Below, piece after piece: positions 16,497-24,907 of a stretch of DNA of 64,000 nt; position 1 is the stretch's first letter, and the number at the start of each line of letters is the position of its first letter. The stretch comes from Sphingobacteriales bacterium (GTDB lineage: Bacteria; Bacteroidota; Bacteroidia; Sphingobacteriales; Sphingobacteriaceae): the NCBI GenBank assembly GCA_014763615.1, contig JACXVB010000006.1:1-64000 (forward strand). The letters are read 5' to 3'. A program made the translations under genes and the position numbers. The notes beneath the pieces were generated by a model that saw only the letters and a list, made by a program, of their open reading frames with translations, was not told the origin of the DNA and did no database searches.

Positions 16497-17405
16497 ATGT
16501 CGGCCATAGCAGTTAACGGAATCAGCAAAAATTTTGGAGAAATTCAGGCTGTGAAGCCCATGAGTTTTTCTGTAAAGGAAGGAGAATTATTTGGGCTTAT
16601 TGGTCCGGATGGTGCAGGTAAAACTACACTCATTAAAATATTGGTAACTGTGTTAAAGCCAGATAGCGGCTTTGCAACCATAGATCATCATGATGTGGTG
16701 AAAGATTATCACTATATCCGTAATATCATCGGCTATATGCCCGGTAAATTTGCGCTTTATCAGGATCTTTCAATTGAAGAAAACATGAAATTTTTTGCAG
16801 ATGTTTTTGGAACTAAATTAGAAGATAACTTAGAATTGATGGGTGATATTTACAAACAAATTGAACCTTTTAAAAAGCGTAGAGCAGGTCAACTTTCTGG
16901 AGGGATGAAACAGAAATTAGCTTTGTGTTGTGCGTTAATTCATCGCCCTAAAATCTTGATTTTAGATGAGCCTACCACTGGCGTTGATGCCGTTTCTAGG
17001 AAAGAGTTTTGGAATATGCTGCAACACATCCGTACCCAAGGAATCAGTATTTTAGTGAGCACACCTTATATGGATGAAGCCGCCAAATGCGACAGGATTG
17101 CTTTAATGCAAGATGGAAGCATCATTGCTTTGGATACGCCGCAAGCCATCAGAGACTCTTTTACTTATCCTATTTTCGGTATTAGAGGAGCAAATAATTA
17201 TCATTTGATAGAAAAGATGAAGTCTTTTCCTCATTTACGTTCTATTTACCCTTCGGGCGAGTTTGCCCACTTGGTGATGAACCAAGAAATAACGCTTCAA
17301 GAAATTGAAGATTTTGCAGCTAAAAGTGGCGAAAAACTAATAGAAAGCAAGCTGATTAAAGCCGATATAGAAGATTGTTTTATAGAAATGATGCAACATG
17401 GTTAA
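16497..17405 (+). CDS. ABC-2 exporter ATP-binding protein (YbhF N-half-like)
   Basis: The 302-residue ATPase has Walker A GPDGAGKTT (36-44), signature LSGGMKQK (from 133), Walker B ILILDEPTTG (D157, E158) and a C-terminal extension of about 80 residues typical of ABC-2 (drug/antibiotic) ATPases. Together with the next gene it corresponds to the two halves of E. coli YbhF, which is one chain with two ATPase domains. Its last codons overlap the next gene by 8 bases, so the two subunits are made in a coupled way and should form the heterodimeric motor. Confidence 0.93.
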   Translation: MSAIAVNGISKNFGEIQAVKPMSFSVKEGELFGLIGPDGAGKTTLIKILVTVLKPDSGFATIDHHDVVKDYHYIRNIIGYMPGKFALYQDLSIEENMKFFADVFGTKLEDNLELMGDIYKQIEPFKKRRAGQLSGGMKQKLALCCALIHRPKILILDEPTTGVDAVSRKEFWNMLQHIRTQGISILVSTPYMDEAAKCDRIALMQDGSIIALDTPQAIRDSFTYPIFGIRGANNYHLIEKMKSFPHLRSIYPSGEFAHLVMNQEITLQEIEDFAAKSGEKLIESKLIKADIEDCFIEMMQHG

Positions 17406-18144
17406 TCAAGAAAATATCGCGGTAAAAGCAAAACAACTCACCAGAAAATTTGGAGATTTTATTGCCACCAAGGAGCTGACTTTGGAAGTGAAAAAAGGTG
17501 AGATTTTTGGATTTTTAGGAGCTAATGGAGCCGGAAAAACCACAGCCATGCGGATGCTTTGCGGATTGTTAAAACCCAGCTCTGGAGAAGCTACAGTGGC
17601 GGGTTTTGATGTGTACAAAGAGGCAGAAAAAATCAAAAAGAATATTGGCTATATGAGCCAAAAATTCTCTTTGTATGAGGATTTAAAAGTGACAGAAAAC
17701 ATCAGTTTGTTTGGCGGGATTTATGGCTTAAATCGGAAGGAAATCAAACTAAAAACCCAAAATATTATTGAAGATTTAAACCTGCATTCCGTAGCCAATA
17801 AATTGGTGAGAGCTATCCCGCTAGGATGGAAACAAAAATTGGCTTTTGCGGTGGCGCAGGTTCATGATCCTAAAATTATTTTTTTAGATGAACCCACAGG
17901 CGGTGTAGATCCACTAACCAGAAGGCAGTTTTGGAACGAAATTTACGCTTCGGCAGATCGTGGTTTAACCATTTTTGTTACCACCCATTATATGGATGAA
18001 GCTGAATATTGCCATCGAGTTTCCATCATGGTAGATGGTGAGGTTAAGGCTTTAGGTACGCCTCGAGAATTGAAAAATCAGTATCAAGTAAATAGTATGG
18101 ATGATGTTTTTACAGAACTCGCCAGAGGAACTTCAACTAAATAG
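17398..18144 (+). CDS. ABC-2 exporter ATP-binding protein (YbhF C-half-like)
   Basis: This second ATPase has 248 residues with Walker A GANGAGKTT (41-49) and Walker B IIFLDEPTGGVD, followed by the H-loop TTHYMDEAEYC. Its signature is degenerate: IPLGWKQKL in place of LSGGQ. The same LPLG-type change occurs in the C-terminal half of YbhF, so it is a family feature and not decay. In a heterodimer only one of the two composite sites would then have a standard signature. The permease gene follows after two bases. Confidence 0.93.
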   Translation: MVNQENIAVKAKQLTRKFGDFIATKELTLEVKKGEIFGFLGANGAGKTTAMRMLCGLLKPSSGEATVAGFDVYKEAEKIKKNIGYMSQKFSLYEDLKVTENISLFGGIYGLNRKEIKLKTQNIIEDLNLHSVANKLVRAIPLGWKQKLAFAVAQVHDPKIIFLDEPTGGVDPLTRRQFWNEIYASADRGLTIFVTTHYMDEAEYCHRVSIMVDGEVKALGTPRELKNQYQVNSMDDVFTELARGTSTK

Positions 18145-18146
18145 CT

Positions 18147-19247
18147 ATGTTAAAAGGACTCATTATTAAAGAATTTCGTCATATTCTGCGTGATCCCAAA
18201 ACTTTACTCATTCTTTTTGGGATGCCTTTATTGCAACTTTTACTTTTTGGGTTCGCCTTATCTACTGAAATTAAAAATGCACCAATAGCCATTTTAGACC
18301 ATGCAAAAGACGCACAAAGCTATGCTTTACAAAGTAAAATTTTCTCGTCAGGATATTTTAGGCAACAAGAAAAATTAAAAAACGAGAAGCAGATTGCTCA
18401 AAGTTTTGAAGGCGGAAAAGTGAAATTGGTGCTGGTAATTCCACCTAAATTTGCTGAGCAGTTGGCAAATGGAAATCATGTTGAAATTCAGGTAATTGTT
18501 GATGCCAGTGATATCAATACCGGAATTACTTTGCAAAATTATGCACAATCAATTATTCAAAATTTTCAGCAACAAATTCATCCCACATCAAAACCCTTCA
18601 TGCAAATTGTACCAAAGGTGAGAATGATGTTTAATCCAGAACTTAAGTCGGTGTATGCTTTTGTTCCGGGCGTCTCTGCCTTGGTTTTGATTCTGATTTC
18701 TGCGATGCTAACCTCAGTGACCATCGCTCGTGAAAAGGAATTAGGAACAATGGAGGTCATCAGTATATCACCTTTAAGAACCCAGCATATTATTTTGGGT
18801 AAAGTGCTACCCTATCTTTTACTTTCTATGATTAATGCAGCATTTATCATCTTGGTAGGAATTTGGGTTTTAGGAATGCCCATGAATGGGAATGTGTTGA
18901 TTCTCCTTTTAGAATGTTTATTGTACGTTTTAGTGGCATTAGCATTTGGTGTATTGATTTCGGTGAAGGCAAATACACAGCAAGAAGCCATGTTTATTTC
19001 ATTATTGAGTATGATGTTGCCTACGATTATACTTTCTGGATTTATTTTTCCTGTAGAAAGTATGCCCTGGGGCCTACAGCAGATTTCCAAAATTATTCCG
19101 GCAAGTTATTTTATTGAAGCCATCAAATCTATAATGATTAAAGGAGGTGGTTTTGATTTGATTTGGAAACCTACTTTAGTTTTAGCTTTTATGGCTACAC
19201 TATTAATTATACTTAGTATCAAGCAATTAAAAACCAGAACTAATTGA
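18147..19247 (+). CDS. ABC-2 permease (YbhS-like)
   Basis: The 366-residue membrane protein has the ABC-2 layout: one N-terminal membrane helix (about 22-40), a large periplasmic domain (about 45-170) and five C-terminal helices. The conserved 'REKELGTMEVISISPLR' coupling segment is present, as is 'SGFIFPVESMPWGLQ' near the end. With the next gene it forms the transmembrane part of a YbhFSR-like exporter for drugs or lipophilic compounds; the actual substrate is unknown. One base separates it from the second permease. Confidence 0.93.
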   Translation: MLKGLIIKEFRHILRDPKTLLILFGMPLLQLLLFGFALSTEIKNAPIAILDHAKDAQSYALQSKIFSSGYFRQQEKLKNEKQIAQSFEGGKVKLVLVIPPKFAEQLANGNHVEIQVIVDASDINTGITLQNYAQSIIQNFQQQIHPTSKPFMQIVPKVRMMFNPELKSVYAFVPGVSALVLILISAMLTSVTIAREKELGTMEVISISPLRTQHIILGKVLPYLLLSMINAAFIILVGIWVLGMPMNGNVLILLLECLLYVLVALAFGVLISVKANTQQEAMFISLLSMMLPTIILSGFIFPVESMPWGLQQISKIIPASYFIEAIKSIMIKGGGFDLIWKPTLVLAFMATLLIILSIKQLKTRTN

Positions 19248-19248
19248 T

Positions 19249-20367
19249 ATGCGGACGATAATACATTTGGTAAAGAAAGAGTTTCTGCAAATTTTGAGAA
19301 GTAAATTGATGTTACGTGTGATGACGGTTTTACCCACCATGCAGTTAATTGTATTGTCATTTGCCGCCAATTATGATGTGAAGCATCTAAAAGTTTACAT
19401 GATAGACCTAGATTTAAGTCCATCCTCGAGGCTAATTGCTACTACATTAGAGGGCTCTAAATTTTTTGATTTTCAGGGTTATACTTTTTCTCAAAAGCAA
19501 GCTTTTGATGCTTTAGATAAAGATAAAGCTGATATTGTGATAGAAATTCCTCGTGATTTTGAGAAAAATTTAGTGAAAGAAAATCATGCTGAAGTTCAAA
19601 TATTAATTAATGCAATCAATAATCAGAAATCGGGTTTGGCTAATGGTTATATGCAAGCTATTTTAAATGAAGTCAATAAAAATATTCGTGGCGAATGGAT
19701 AGGATTTAATCCTGACCAAACCATAAGTCAGATAGATGTAGTACCGGTGAATTGGTATAATCCTACCTTAGATTATCCTACATTAATGGTTCCAGGTGTT
19801 TTAGCCGAGTTACTTTCTTTAATCACCATTTTATTAACTGCCCTTAATATTGTTAAAGAAAAAGAGATCGGGACTTTAGAACAAATCAATGTGACCCCTG
19901 TAACCAAGTTTCAATTTACAATGGGTAAACTACTTCCTTTTTGGGTGATTGGGCACATCATTTTTTGGACTGGTTTAAGTGCCGGAAGAATAATCTTCGG
20001 CATCCCCATATTGGGTTCATTGTGGTTGCTAGAAGGTTTTCTTTCCATTTATCTGTTTGTAGTATTAGGGATAGGCTTGTTTATCAGTAATCTGGCAGAA
20101 ACGCAGCAACAAGCCATGTTTGTGGCTTTCTTTTTCATTATGGCTTTTATTCTTTTATGTGGATTATTTACACCAGTAGAAAATATGCCTCAATGGGCGC
20201 AGTGGCTCAATGTGGTTAATCCTATATATTACTTTGTTGAAGTGAATCGCTTGGTGTTGATCAAAGGAAGTGGATTTAAAATTATTGCACCTATTATGGG
20301 GGGAATGGTTTTTTATGCGGTTGCTATTAATAGTTTGGCCATTTGGAGATATCGTAAAACCACCTAA
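19249..20367 (+). CDS. ABC-2 permease (YbhR-like)
   Basis: This 372-residue paralogue of the preceding permease has the same topology. Its coupling segment is 'VKEKEIGTLEQINVTPV' and the last-loop motif is 'CGLFTPVENMPQWAQWL'. The two permeases, two ATPases, adaptor and TolC form a complete tripartite efflux system. The periplasmic domain differs clearly from that of the first permease, which fits a heterodimer. A short gene of unknown function follows after 11 bases. Confidence 0.93.
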   Translation: MRTIIHLVKKEFLQILRSKLMLRVMTVLPTMQLIVLSFAANYDVKHLKVYMIDLDLSPSSRLIATTLEGSKFFDFQGYTFSQKQAFDALDKDKADIVIEIPRDFEKNLVKENHAEVQILINAINNQKSGLANGYMQAILNEVNKNIRGEWIGFNPDQTISQIDVVPVNWYNPTLDYPTLMVPGVLAELLSLITILLTALNIVKEKEIGTLEQINVTPVTKFQFTMGKLLPFWVIGHIIFWTGLSAGRIIFGIPILGSLWLLEGFLSIYLFVVLGIGLFISNLAETQQQAMFVAFFFIMAFILLCGLFTPVENMPQWAQWLNVVNPIYYFVEVNRLVLIKGSGFKIIAPIMGGMVFYAVAINSLAIWRYRKTT

Positions 20368-20378
20368 TTTTTAAAGGC

Positions 20379-20633
20379 ATGAAAAATTCGTCACTCATTC
20401 ATCAACATATACAAATGATTACTTTTAGTTTGCTATCGCAGATTTTAAAAAGAGATATGCAAGAATTTAATGAAAGTTCTGATTTAGTATTGGATTTGCA
20501 GATGACAAAACAGATGAAGCATTTGTTTTACAATGAATTAGAGCGCCAGTTTTATACGGAATTTAGTCAATCAGAGAGGAAGAATGTAAAGCAAATAGGA
20601 GAGGTCATCAATATGACCTCTCTTAAAATTTAA
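20379..20633 (+). CDS. Small hypothetical protein at the end of the efflux operon
   Basis: I do not recognise this 84-residue protein. It is predicted helical, without a signal peptide, and rich in Gln, Met and Leu in the middle (VLDLQMTKQMKHLFYNELERQFY). Its position 11 bases after the second permease suggests it is part of the operon. The last codons (V-I-N-M-T-S-L-K-I) lie inside the strong hairpin at 20599-20622, so the coding end and the operon terminator overlap. The stop lies only three bases from the convergent M28 peptidase stop. It could be a regulatory or accessory subunit; there is no direct evidence. Confidence 0.5.
   Translation: MKNSSLIHQHIQMITFSLLSQILKRDMQEFNESSDLVLDLQMTKQMKHLFYNELERQFYTEFSQSERKNVKQIGEVINMTSLKI
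20599..20622. terminator. Perfect 10-bp hairpin overlapping the last codons of the small gene
   Basis: GAGAGGTCAT (20599-20608) pairs with ATGACCTCTC (20613-20622) around CAAT. The downstream sequence on the + strand is TTAAAATTT then, 15 bases later, TTTATTTTTT. It lies at the junction of the efflux operon and the convergent peptidase gene, so it likely ends transcription from at least one side, although it is inside a coding region. Confidence 0.6.
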
Positions 20634-20636
20634 GCT

Positions 20637-22088
20637 TTATTTTTTATCTAAAGCTGGTTTTTTCTGAGTTTGAGAAACTAACCATCCAGTTTCGTAAATC
20701 CATTTACTCATTGTAGTCAATTTTGGATAATCAATTCTGTCTGCCTCATCTTTTGGTGTATGATAATCTGGATGTAAAAGTGTGGTAAAGAATATAGAAG
20801 GAATTCCGGCTTGTGCATAAGGTACATGATCACTTCTGAAATACCAATGTTCTGGATGGCTTTCTTCATCCCAAGAATAATCTAATTTAAAATTGCTGTA
20901 ATCTTTATTGGCTGCTAAAGTCATGTTTACCAAATCACTAGAGTTACGATGCGGTGGAAGAATCCCGAGTAATGCCGCAGAATCTGGTGCATTTCTTCCA
21001 ATCATATCACCGTTTAAAACAGCTACGATAGATTTTAAATCAACTGTTGGGTGTGCAACAAACCATCTAGAACCTAATAAACCTCTTTCTTCTGCGCCAT
21101 GCCAAACAAATAAAGCCGAGCGCTTTCCTGGATGTGCGGTCCAAGCTCTCGCAACAGCTAATAGGGCTACGGTAACAGAGCCATTATCGTCGGCCCCGTT
21201 CCAAATAGAATCTTGATTTACAGCTGGTCCAACGCCATCATGGTCGTGATGCCCGCTAAAAAGAACGTATTCTTTCTTTAAAACTGGATCAGTTCCATCG
21301 GCTTTAGCCACCACATTTACTGATGGATAGTCAAAATGCTCGGACTTAAGATGGATAGCAACCGTTGCGTTTGCACTAGATAAATTCTTATCGAAACCTT
21401 TGCTGGTTAATATAATCGGCACTTTTGGAGTTGGTGCTTCTGGTGCTCCAGGAATGCTGTAATCTCCTTCGGCAAAATGAAATCCTGTAAAAGAAATTAA
21501 AGATTCTACTTGATCATCAGCTACCAAAATAATAGCTGCAGCTCCATGGCGCATTAAAACCAGACTTTGTTGACGAACAGCTAAAGCGGTGTATCGGAAG
21601 CCCCACAAACTCACCCATTTTGGAGGAATTGCTGCAGGTGCTTGGATGTTCATGGCCACAATTTTTCCATTTAAATTTTTGGTGGTATCAGCCATGCTAT
21701 TTAGCCAGGTTACGGGGCCATCATTTTGATAATCCATGATAGTCATTGGCCAAACGTCTGTCCACAATTTTAAAGATTGATTATTGATTAAAACACTACT
21801 GGATGAGGCAATTCTGCTTCGCTTTAGGTTGTAGAATTGATAATAAGAGCCATCTTCCCCGGCAGGCTTTAAACCTGCTTGTCTAGCTTTTTCTGATACC
21901 CATACGGCAGAGCGAAGTTCATCAAGCACCCCAGCCCGTCTGCCTCTAAAAACATCGCTTGCTAAATCATATAAATCCTTTTTTAAATCAGTTTCCTTAA
22001 TTTTTGATAATTCTGGAGCTAGATTTTGCGCCATTACTGGGCCTGTGAGCAATAGACCTAGCAATAGTGAATAAAATTGTTTTTTCAT
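20637..22088 (-). CDS. Secreted M28-family zinc metallopeptidase
   Basis: M28 enzymes are aminopeptidases or carboxypeptidases with two zinc ions. A signal peptide (MKKQFYSLLLGLLLTGPVMAQ) shows export, and I therefore start at ATG 22088; a longer in-frame start would bury the signal. A PA-like domain occupies the middle. The metal-binding core follows: SGHHDHDGVGP, NGADDNGSVT, WHGAEERGLLG (catalytic Glu pair), LNGDMIG and the final HPDYHTPKDEAD. The 483-residue length suits a PA-M28 architecture. It likely degrades peptides in the periplasm or outside. No binding motif for T9SS is visible at the C-terminus. Confidence 0.93.
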   Translation of the reverse strand: MKKQFYSLLLGLLLTGPVMAQNLAPELSKIKETDLKKDLYDLASDVFRGRRAGVLDELRSAVWVSEKARQAGLKPAGEDGSYYQFYNLKRSRIASSSSVLINNQSLKLWTDVWPMTIMDYQNDGPVTWLNSMADTTKNLNGKIVAMNIQAPAAIPPKWVSLWGFRYTALAVRQQSLVLMRHGAAAIILVADDQVESLISFTGFHFAEGDYSIPGAPEAPTPKVPIILTSKGFDKNLSSANATVAIHLKSEHFDYPSVNVVAKADGTDPVLKKEYVLFSGHHDHDGVGPAVNQDSIWNGADDNGSVTVALLAVARAWTAHPGKRSALFVWHGAEERGLLGSRWFVAHPTVDLKSIVAVLNGDMIGRNAPDSAALLGILPPHRNSSDLVNMTLAANKDYSNFKLDYSWDEESHPEHWYFRSDHVPYAQAGIPSIFFTTLLHPDYHTPKDEADRIDYPKLTTMSKWIYETGWLVSQTQKKPALDKK

Positions 22089-22163
22089 GATGAAAATTAA
22101 AGATTTTGAGAATAAGAATTTCAAAAGGAATAGAAAAATTACAAACTAAAAAGCTTTTAAACA

Positions 22164-22194
22164 AAAGAAGCTACCCGATTAGAGTAGCTTCTTT
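22164..22194 (-). terminator. Terminator of the cold-shock gene
   Basis: AAAGAAGCTAC and GTAGCTTCTTT form an 11-bp perfect stem with a 9-base loop. On the minus strand the stem ends in a T-rich run (TTTTGTTT). It lies 36 bases after the csp stop, between csp and the M28 gene on the same strand. Confidence 0.85.
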
Positions 22195-22230
22195 AACTGA
22201 ATTAATTGTGATCTATATTAAGACACCTGC

Positions 22231-22422
22231 TTACGCAAGTTTAACATTCACTGCATTTAATCCTTTTTTTCCGTCTTGTAGATCGAAAGTAACTTCGTCG
22301 TTCTCTCTGATTTCATCTACTAAACCTGAAACGTGTACAAAGTATTCTTTGTTCGTTCCGTCTTCTTTAATAAAACCAAATCCTTTGGTTGAATTAAAGA
22401 ACTTTACTGTTCCATTGTTCAT
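22231..22422 (-). CDS. Cold-shock domain protein (CspA family)
   Basis: The 63-residue protein is a single cold-shock OB fold that binds single-stranded RNA or DNA and opens RNA structure. RNP1 (KGFGFIKE) and RNP2 (YFVHVSGL) are present, and the start 'MNNGTVKFFNSTKGFGF' is canonical. It is a one-gene unit with its own terminator. A -7 element TACCTTTG (22452-22445, minus strand) lies close to the start, which would leave an untranslated leader of only about 15 bases. The long cold-sensing leader of E. coli cspA would then be absent. Confidence 0.95.
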   Translation of the reverse strand: MNNGTVKFFNSTKGFGFIKEDGTNKEYFVHVSGLVDEIRENDEVTFDLQDGKKGLNAVNVKLA

Positions 22423-22444
22423 TATTGTAATTTATTAATTTCTT

Positions 22445-22474
22445 CAAAGGTATATATAAAATATTAAATCCAAG
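22445..22474 (-). promoter_or_regulatory. Likely promoter of the cold-shock gene
   Basis: On the minus strand a CTTG (22474-22471), 18 bases and then TACCTTTG (22452-22445) approximate the Bacteroidota promoter. The -33 part is imperfect. The start codon at 22422 is 22 bases beyond the -7 element. Confidence 0.5.
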
Positions 22475-22517
22475 CGAATAATTAATTTTTTGATAATCAA
22501 TAAGTTTTAGACATAAA

Positions 22518-22547
22518 AAAAACCATCCTTTAAAAGAATGGATTTTT
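22518..22547 (-). terminator. Terminator of the DUF3276 gene
   Basis: CCATTCTTT and AAAGGATGG (minus strand, one G-T pair) form a compact hairpin followed by a run of T (GTTTTTTTTA). It lies 20 to 45 bases after the DUF3276 stop. Confidence 0.75.
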
Positions 22548-22563
22548 AAATTACTTTGATTTA

Positions 22564-22890
22564 TTAAATATCGAAGGAAAAATCATCGTCTGTTTTTGTT
22601 GTGGCACCATCAGGATTGAATTCGTAACGCTTTTCTACCACTTCTTGATGAGATTTGATATATTCTACAGTTTCGGCAAGGCCTTCAGCAAATTTTTCAA
22701 AATCTTCCTTGTAAAGGAAAATCTTATGCTTAATAAAAACGCCATCTTCTAATCTTTTCTTGCTTTCTGTTACTGTGATGTAGTAATCGTTTGATCTAGT
22801 TGCTTTTACGTCGAAAAAGTAAGTTCTTTTACCCGCTCTAACCTTTTTCGAAAAGACTTCTTCTCTTTCTCTGTTGTCGTAATCTCCCAT
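22564..22890 (-). CDS. DUF3276 / PUR-domain nucleic-acid-binding protein
   Basis: The 108-residue protein belongs to the bacterial PUR-alpha-like family (DUF3276), common in Bacteroidota and spirochaetes. The PUR fold is seen as 'EVFSKKVRAGKRTYFFDVKA' followed by 'DYYITVTESKKR' and 'HKIFLYKEDFEKFAEGL' (residues about 10-83), with an acidic disordered tail (KTDDDFSFDI). Related proteins bind single-stranded DNA or RNA; the role in this organism is not established. It has its own terminator and sits upstream of csp, another single-stranded nucleic-acid binder. Confidence 0.88.
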   Translation of the reverse strand: MGDYDNREREEVFSKKVRAGKRTYFFDVKATRSNDYYITVTESKKRLEDGVFIKHKIFLYKEDFEKFAEGLAETVEYIKSHQEVVEKRYEFNPDGATTKTDDDFSFDI

Positions 22891-22970
22891 TGTTTGTAAT
22901 AAGTATTTTAAGTTTTGTTAGGCTAAATAAAGAAAGAATTAATCAAAGTTCCAAATAATAGAATTAAAGT

Positions 22971-24758
22971 TTAGGAGATTTGTTGCTCTTCTAAGAGTTG
23001 TTTCTCATAAAGCTCAAAATAGATTCCTTTTTTATCCATTAAATATGAATGAGTTCCCTGTTCGGCAATTTGTCCATCTTCTAAAACTAGAATTTTGTCT
23101 GCATTTTTAATGGTAGATACTCGGTGAGCAATAATGATACTGGTTTTATTGCGCATCACCTTTCCTAAGTTGCTCAAAATTTCTTCCTCTGTTTTGGTAT
23201 CAACAGCAGAAAGGCAATCATCAAATATTAAAATTTGAGGTTCTTTAATGATGGCTCTTGCGATGGAAACTCTTTGTTTCTGACCTCCTGATAAAGTGAT
23301 GCCACGTTCTCCAATAAAGGTTTCGAATTTCTTATCAAAGGCTATGATATTTTGATAAACGGCGGCATTTTTTGCGGCATTTTCTACTGCGTTCATATCC
23401 AGTTTATCTTGGCCAAAGGCGATATTATGTGCAATGGTATCAGAAAACAAAAAGACCTCCTGAGGCACAAAACCAGTTTGGCTTCTGTAATCTTCTAAAT
23501 TGATGAATTTGATATTCTGGTTGTCAATTTTTATTACTCCTTCATCTACATCATACATCCGCATGATTAAATTGGCGATGGTAGATTTGCCAGAGCCAGT
23601 TCTGCCAATGATGGCTAATAATTCGCCTTGTTTAATTTCAAAAGACACATTTTTTAAAGCTTGAATGCCAGTGTCTGGATATCGAAAACTTACATTTTCA
23701 AATTGGATAGCTCCATTTATTTGGAGCGGGTTTGGATTTGAATTGATAATTTCTGGAACAGTTTTTAAAAACTGATTAATTCTTTTTTGCGAAGCCGCAG
23801 CTCTTTGAACCAAAGAAGTTACCCAGCCCAAAGAAGTGACCGGAAAGGTAAGCTGATTCACATAAACAATAAATTCGGCAATATTTCCTGAGCTAATTTT
23901 GCCGTCCATCACTTGCAAACCACCAACATAAACAGTGATGATGGTACTTAAGCCTACCATGAGTAACATAATCGGGAAGAAAAAAGCCTGAACTTTTACC
24001 AAAGCCAAAGATTCTTCTTTGTATTGTTCGCTTTCTTTGGCAAACCCTTCTCTCATACTTTCCTCACGAACGTAAGATTTTACCACTCTAATTCCAGAAA
24101 AAGTTTCCTGAACAAAGGATGATAAAGCGCTTAATCTTTGTTGAATTTGTTCACTTTTTTGGTTGATGATACTATTTACATAGTAGATGGTGACCGCTAA
24201 AAGTGGAAGAGGAATTAAGCAGTAGATAGCCAGTTTCACATTGACATTTAGCATGGCGATGATGACCAAAATAAATAATACAATAGTGTTGATGGTGTAC
24301 ATAATGGCAGGGCCGAGATACATTCTCACTCGGCTCACATCTTCCGTAACCCTGTTCATTAAATCGCCAGTATTGTTTCTTCTAAAAAAAGCTAAAGACA
24401 ATTTTTGATAGTGGCCATAAATCTCATTTTTTAGATCATACTCAATATGTCTTGAGGTGAGAATGATGGTTTGTCTCATAAAAAATAAAAACAAACCTCT
24501 AATGAGCGATACCAAAAGCACTAATCCTCCGAATAGTAAAAGGCTGTAACCAAAAATGTCTAAAACTAAAGATTGCCGCTCAAAACCGTTAAATAACCTG
24601 TAAAGCGAAATATTTTCTGTCACCAGATCAAACGCTAAACGGATGATTTGCGCAGGTAAAACCGCAAAGAAATTAGAAATAACGACAAAAATTACTCCCG
24701 GTAAAAGTTGCCAACGATATTTGATGAAAAATTTATTTAAGTAGGCGAGTTCTTTCAT
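22971..24758 (-). CDS. MsbA-like ABC exporter, fused membrane and ATPase domains
   Basis: The 595-residue half-transporter has six membrane helices in an ABC type IV exporter fold (about 1-330) followed by an ATPase. Motifs are Walker A GRTGSGKST, Q-loop GFVPQE, signature LSGGQKQR, Walker B ILIFDDCLSAVD and H-loop IIAHRVST. The Asp-Asp after Walker B replaces the usual Asp-Glu (DDCLS), a feature often seen in one arm of heterodimeric exporters, though here no partner gene is adjacent. It probably works as a homodimer exporting lipids or drugs. It is divergent from the leucine dehydrogenase gene. Confidence 0.92.
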   Translation of the reverse strand: MKELAYLNKFFIKYRWQLLPGVIFVVISNFFAVLPAQIIRLAFDLVTENISLYRLFNGFERQSLVLDIFGYSLLLFGGLVLLVSLIRGLFLFFMRQTIILTSRHIEYDLKNEIYGHYQKLSLAFFRRNNTGDLMNRVTEDVSRVRMYLGPAIMYTINTIVLFILVIIAMLNVNVKLAIYCLIPLPLLAVTIYYVNSIINQKSEQIQQRLSALSSFVQETFSGIRVVKSYVREESMREGFAKESEQYKEESLALVKVQAFFFPIMLLMVGLSTIITVYVGGLQVMDGKISSGNIAEFIVYVNQLTFPVTSLGWVTSLVQRAAASQKRINQFLKTVPEIINSNPNPLQINGAIQFENVSFRYPDTGIQALKNVSFEIKQGELLAIIGRTGSGKSTIANLIMRMYDVDEGVIKIDNQNIKFINLEDYRSQTGFVPQEVFLFSDTIAHNIAFGQDKLDMNAVENAAKNAAVYQNIIAFDKKFETFIGERGITLSGGQKQRVSIARAIIKEPQILIFDDCLSAVDTKTEEEILSNLGKVMRNKTSIIIAHRVSTIKNADKILVLEDGQIAEQGTHSYLMDKKGIYFELYEKQLLEEQQIS

Positions 24759-24843
24759 TGTTAAAGCAAAAGTAAAATATAAATCTTTACTATTGTTATG
24801 CTGTATTTGTTTTGGTTGTAAAATATTTAATCAAGATTTAGTT

Positions 24844-24874
24844 TTTGTCGCCAATAAAAAAACATCTACTTTTG
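24844..24874 (+). promoter_or_regulatory. Promoter of the leucine dehydrogenase gene
   Basis: TTTG (24844-24847), a 19-base spacer and TACTTTTG (24867-24874) match the Bacteroidota consensus. The start codon at 24908 leaves a leader of about 27 bases. On the other strand TACTTTTG also occurs at 24774-24767, a likely -7 element for the ABC exporter. Confidence 0.75.
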
Positions 24875-24907
24875 CAAATAACCCACTAACCATTTAATTG
24901 ATCAACA

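Noticed and set aside
20908-21216. + strand frame of 102 codons inside the M28 peptidase gene
   Set aside because: Antisense to conserved metal-binding motifs of the peptidase; no independent evidence.
22089-22124. Longer N-terminus for the M28 peptidase
   Set aside because: It would place 12 extra residues before a complete signal peptide; the start at 22088 is preferred.
22106-22438. + strand frame of 110 codons covering the cold-shock gene
   Set aside because: It is the reverse complement of the clear CspA gene and includes its terminator. It has no promoter or motif.
22423-22563. Long cold-sensing 5' leader for the csp gene
   Set aside because: The best promoter places the start only about 16 bases before the ATG, and the rest of the gap is the DUF3276 terminator.
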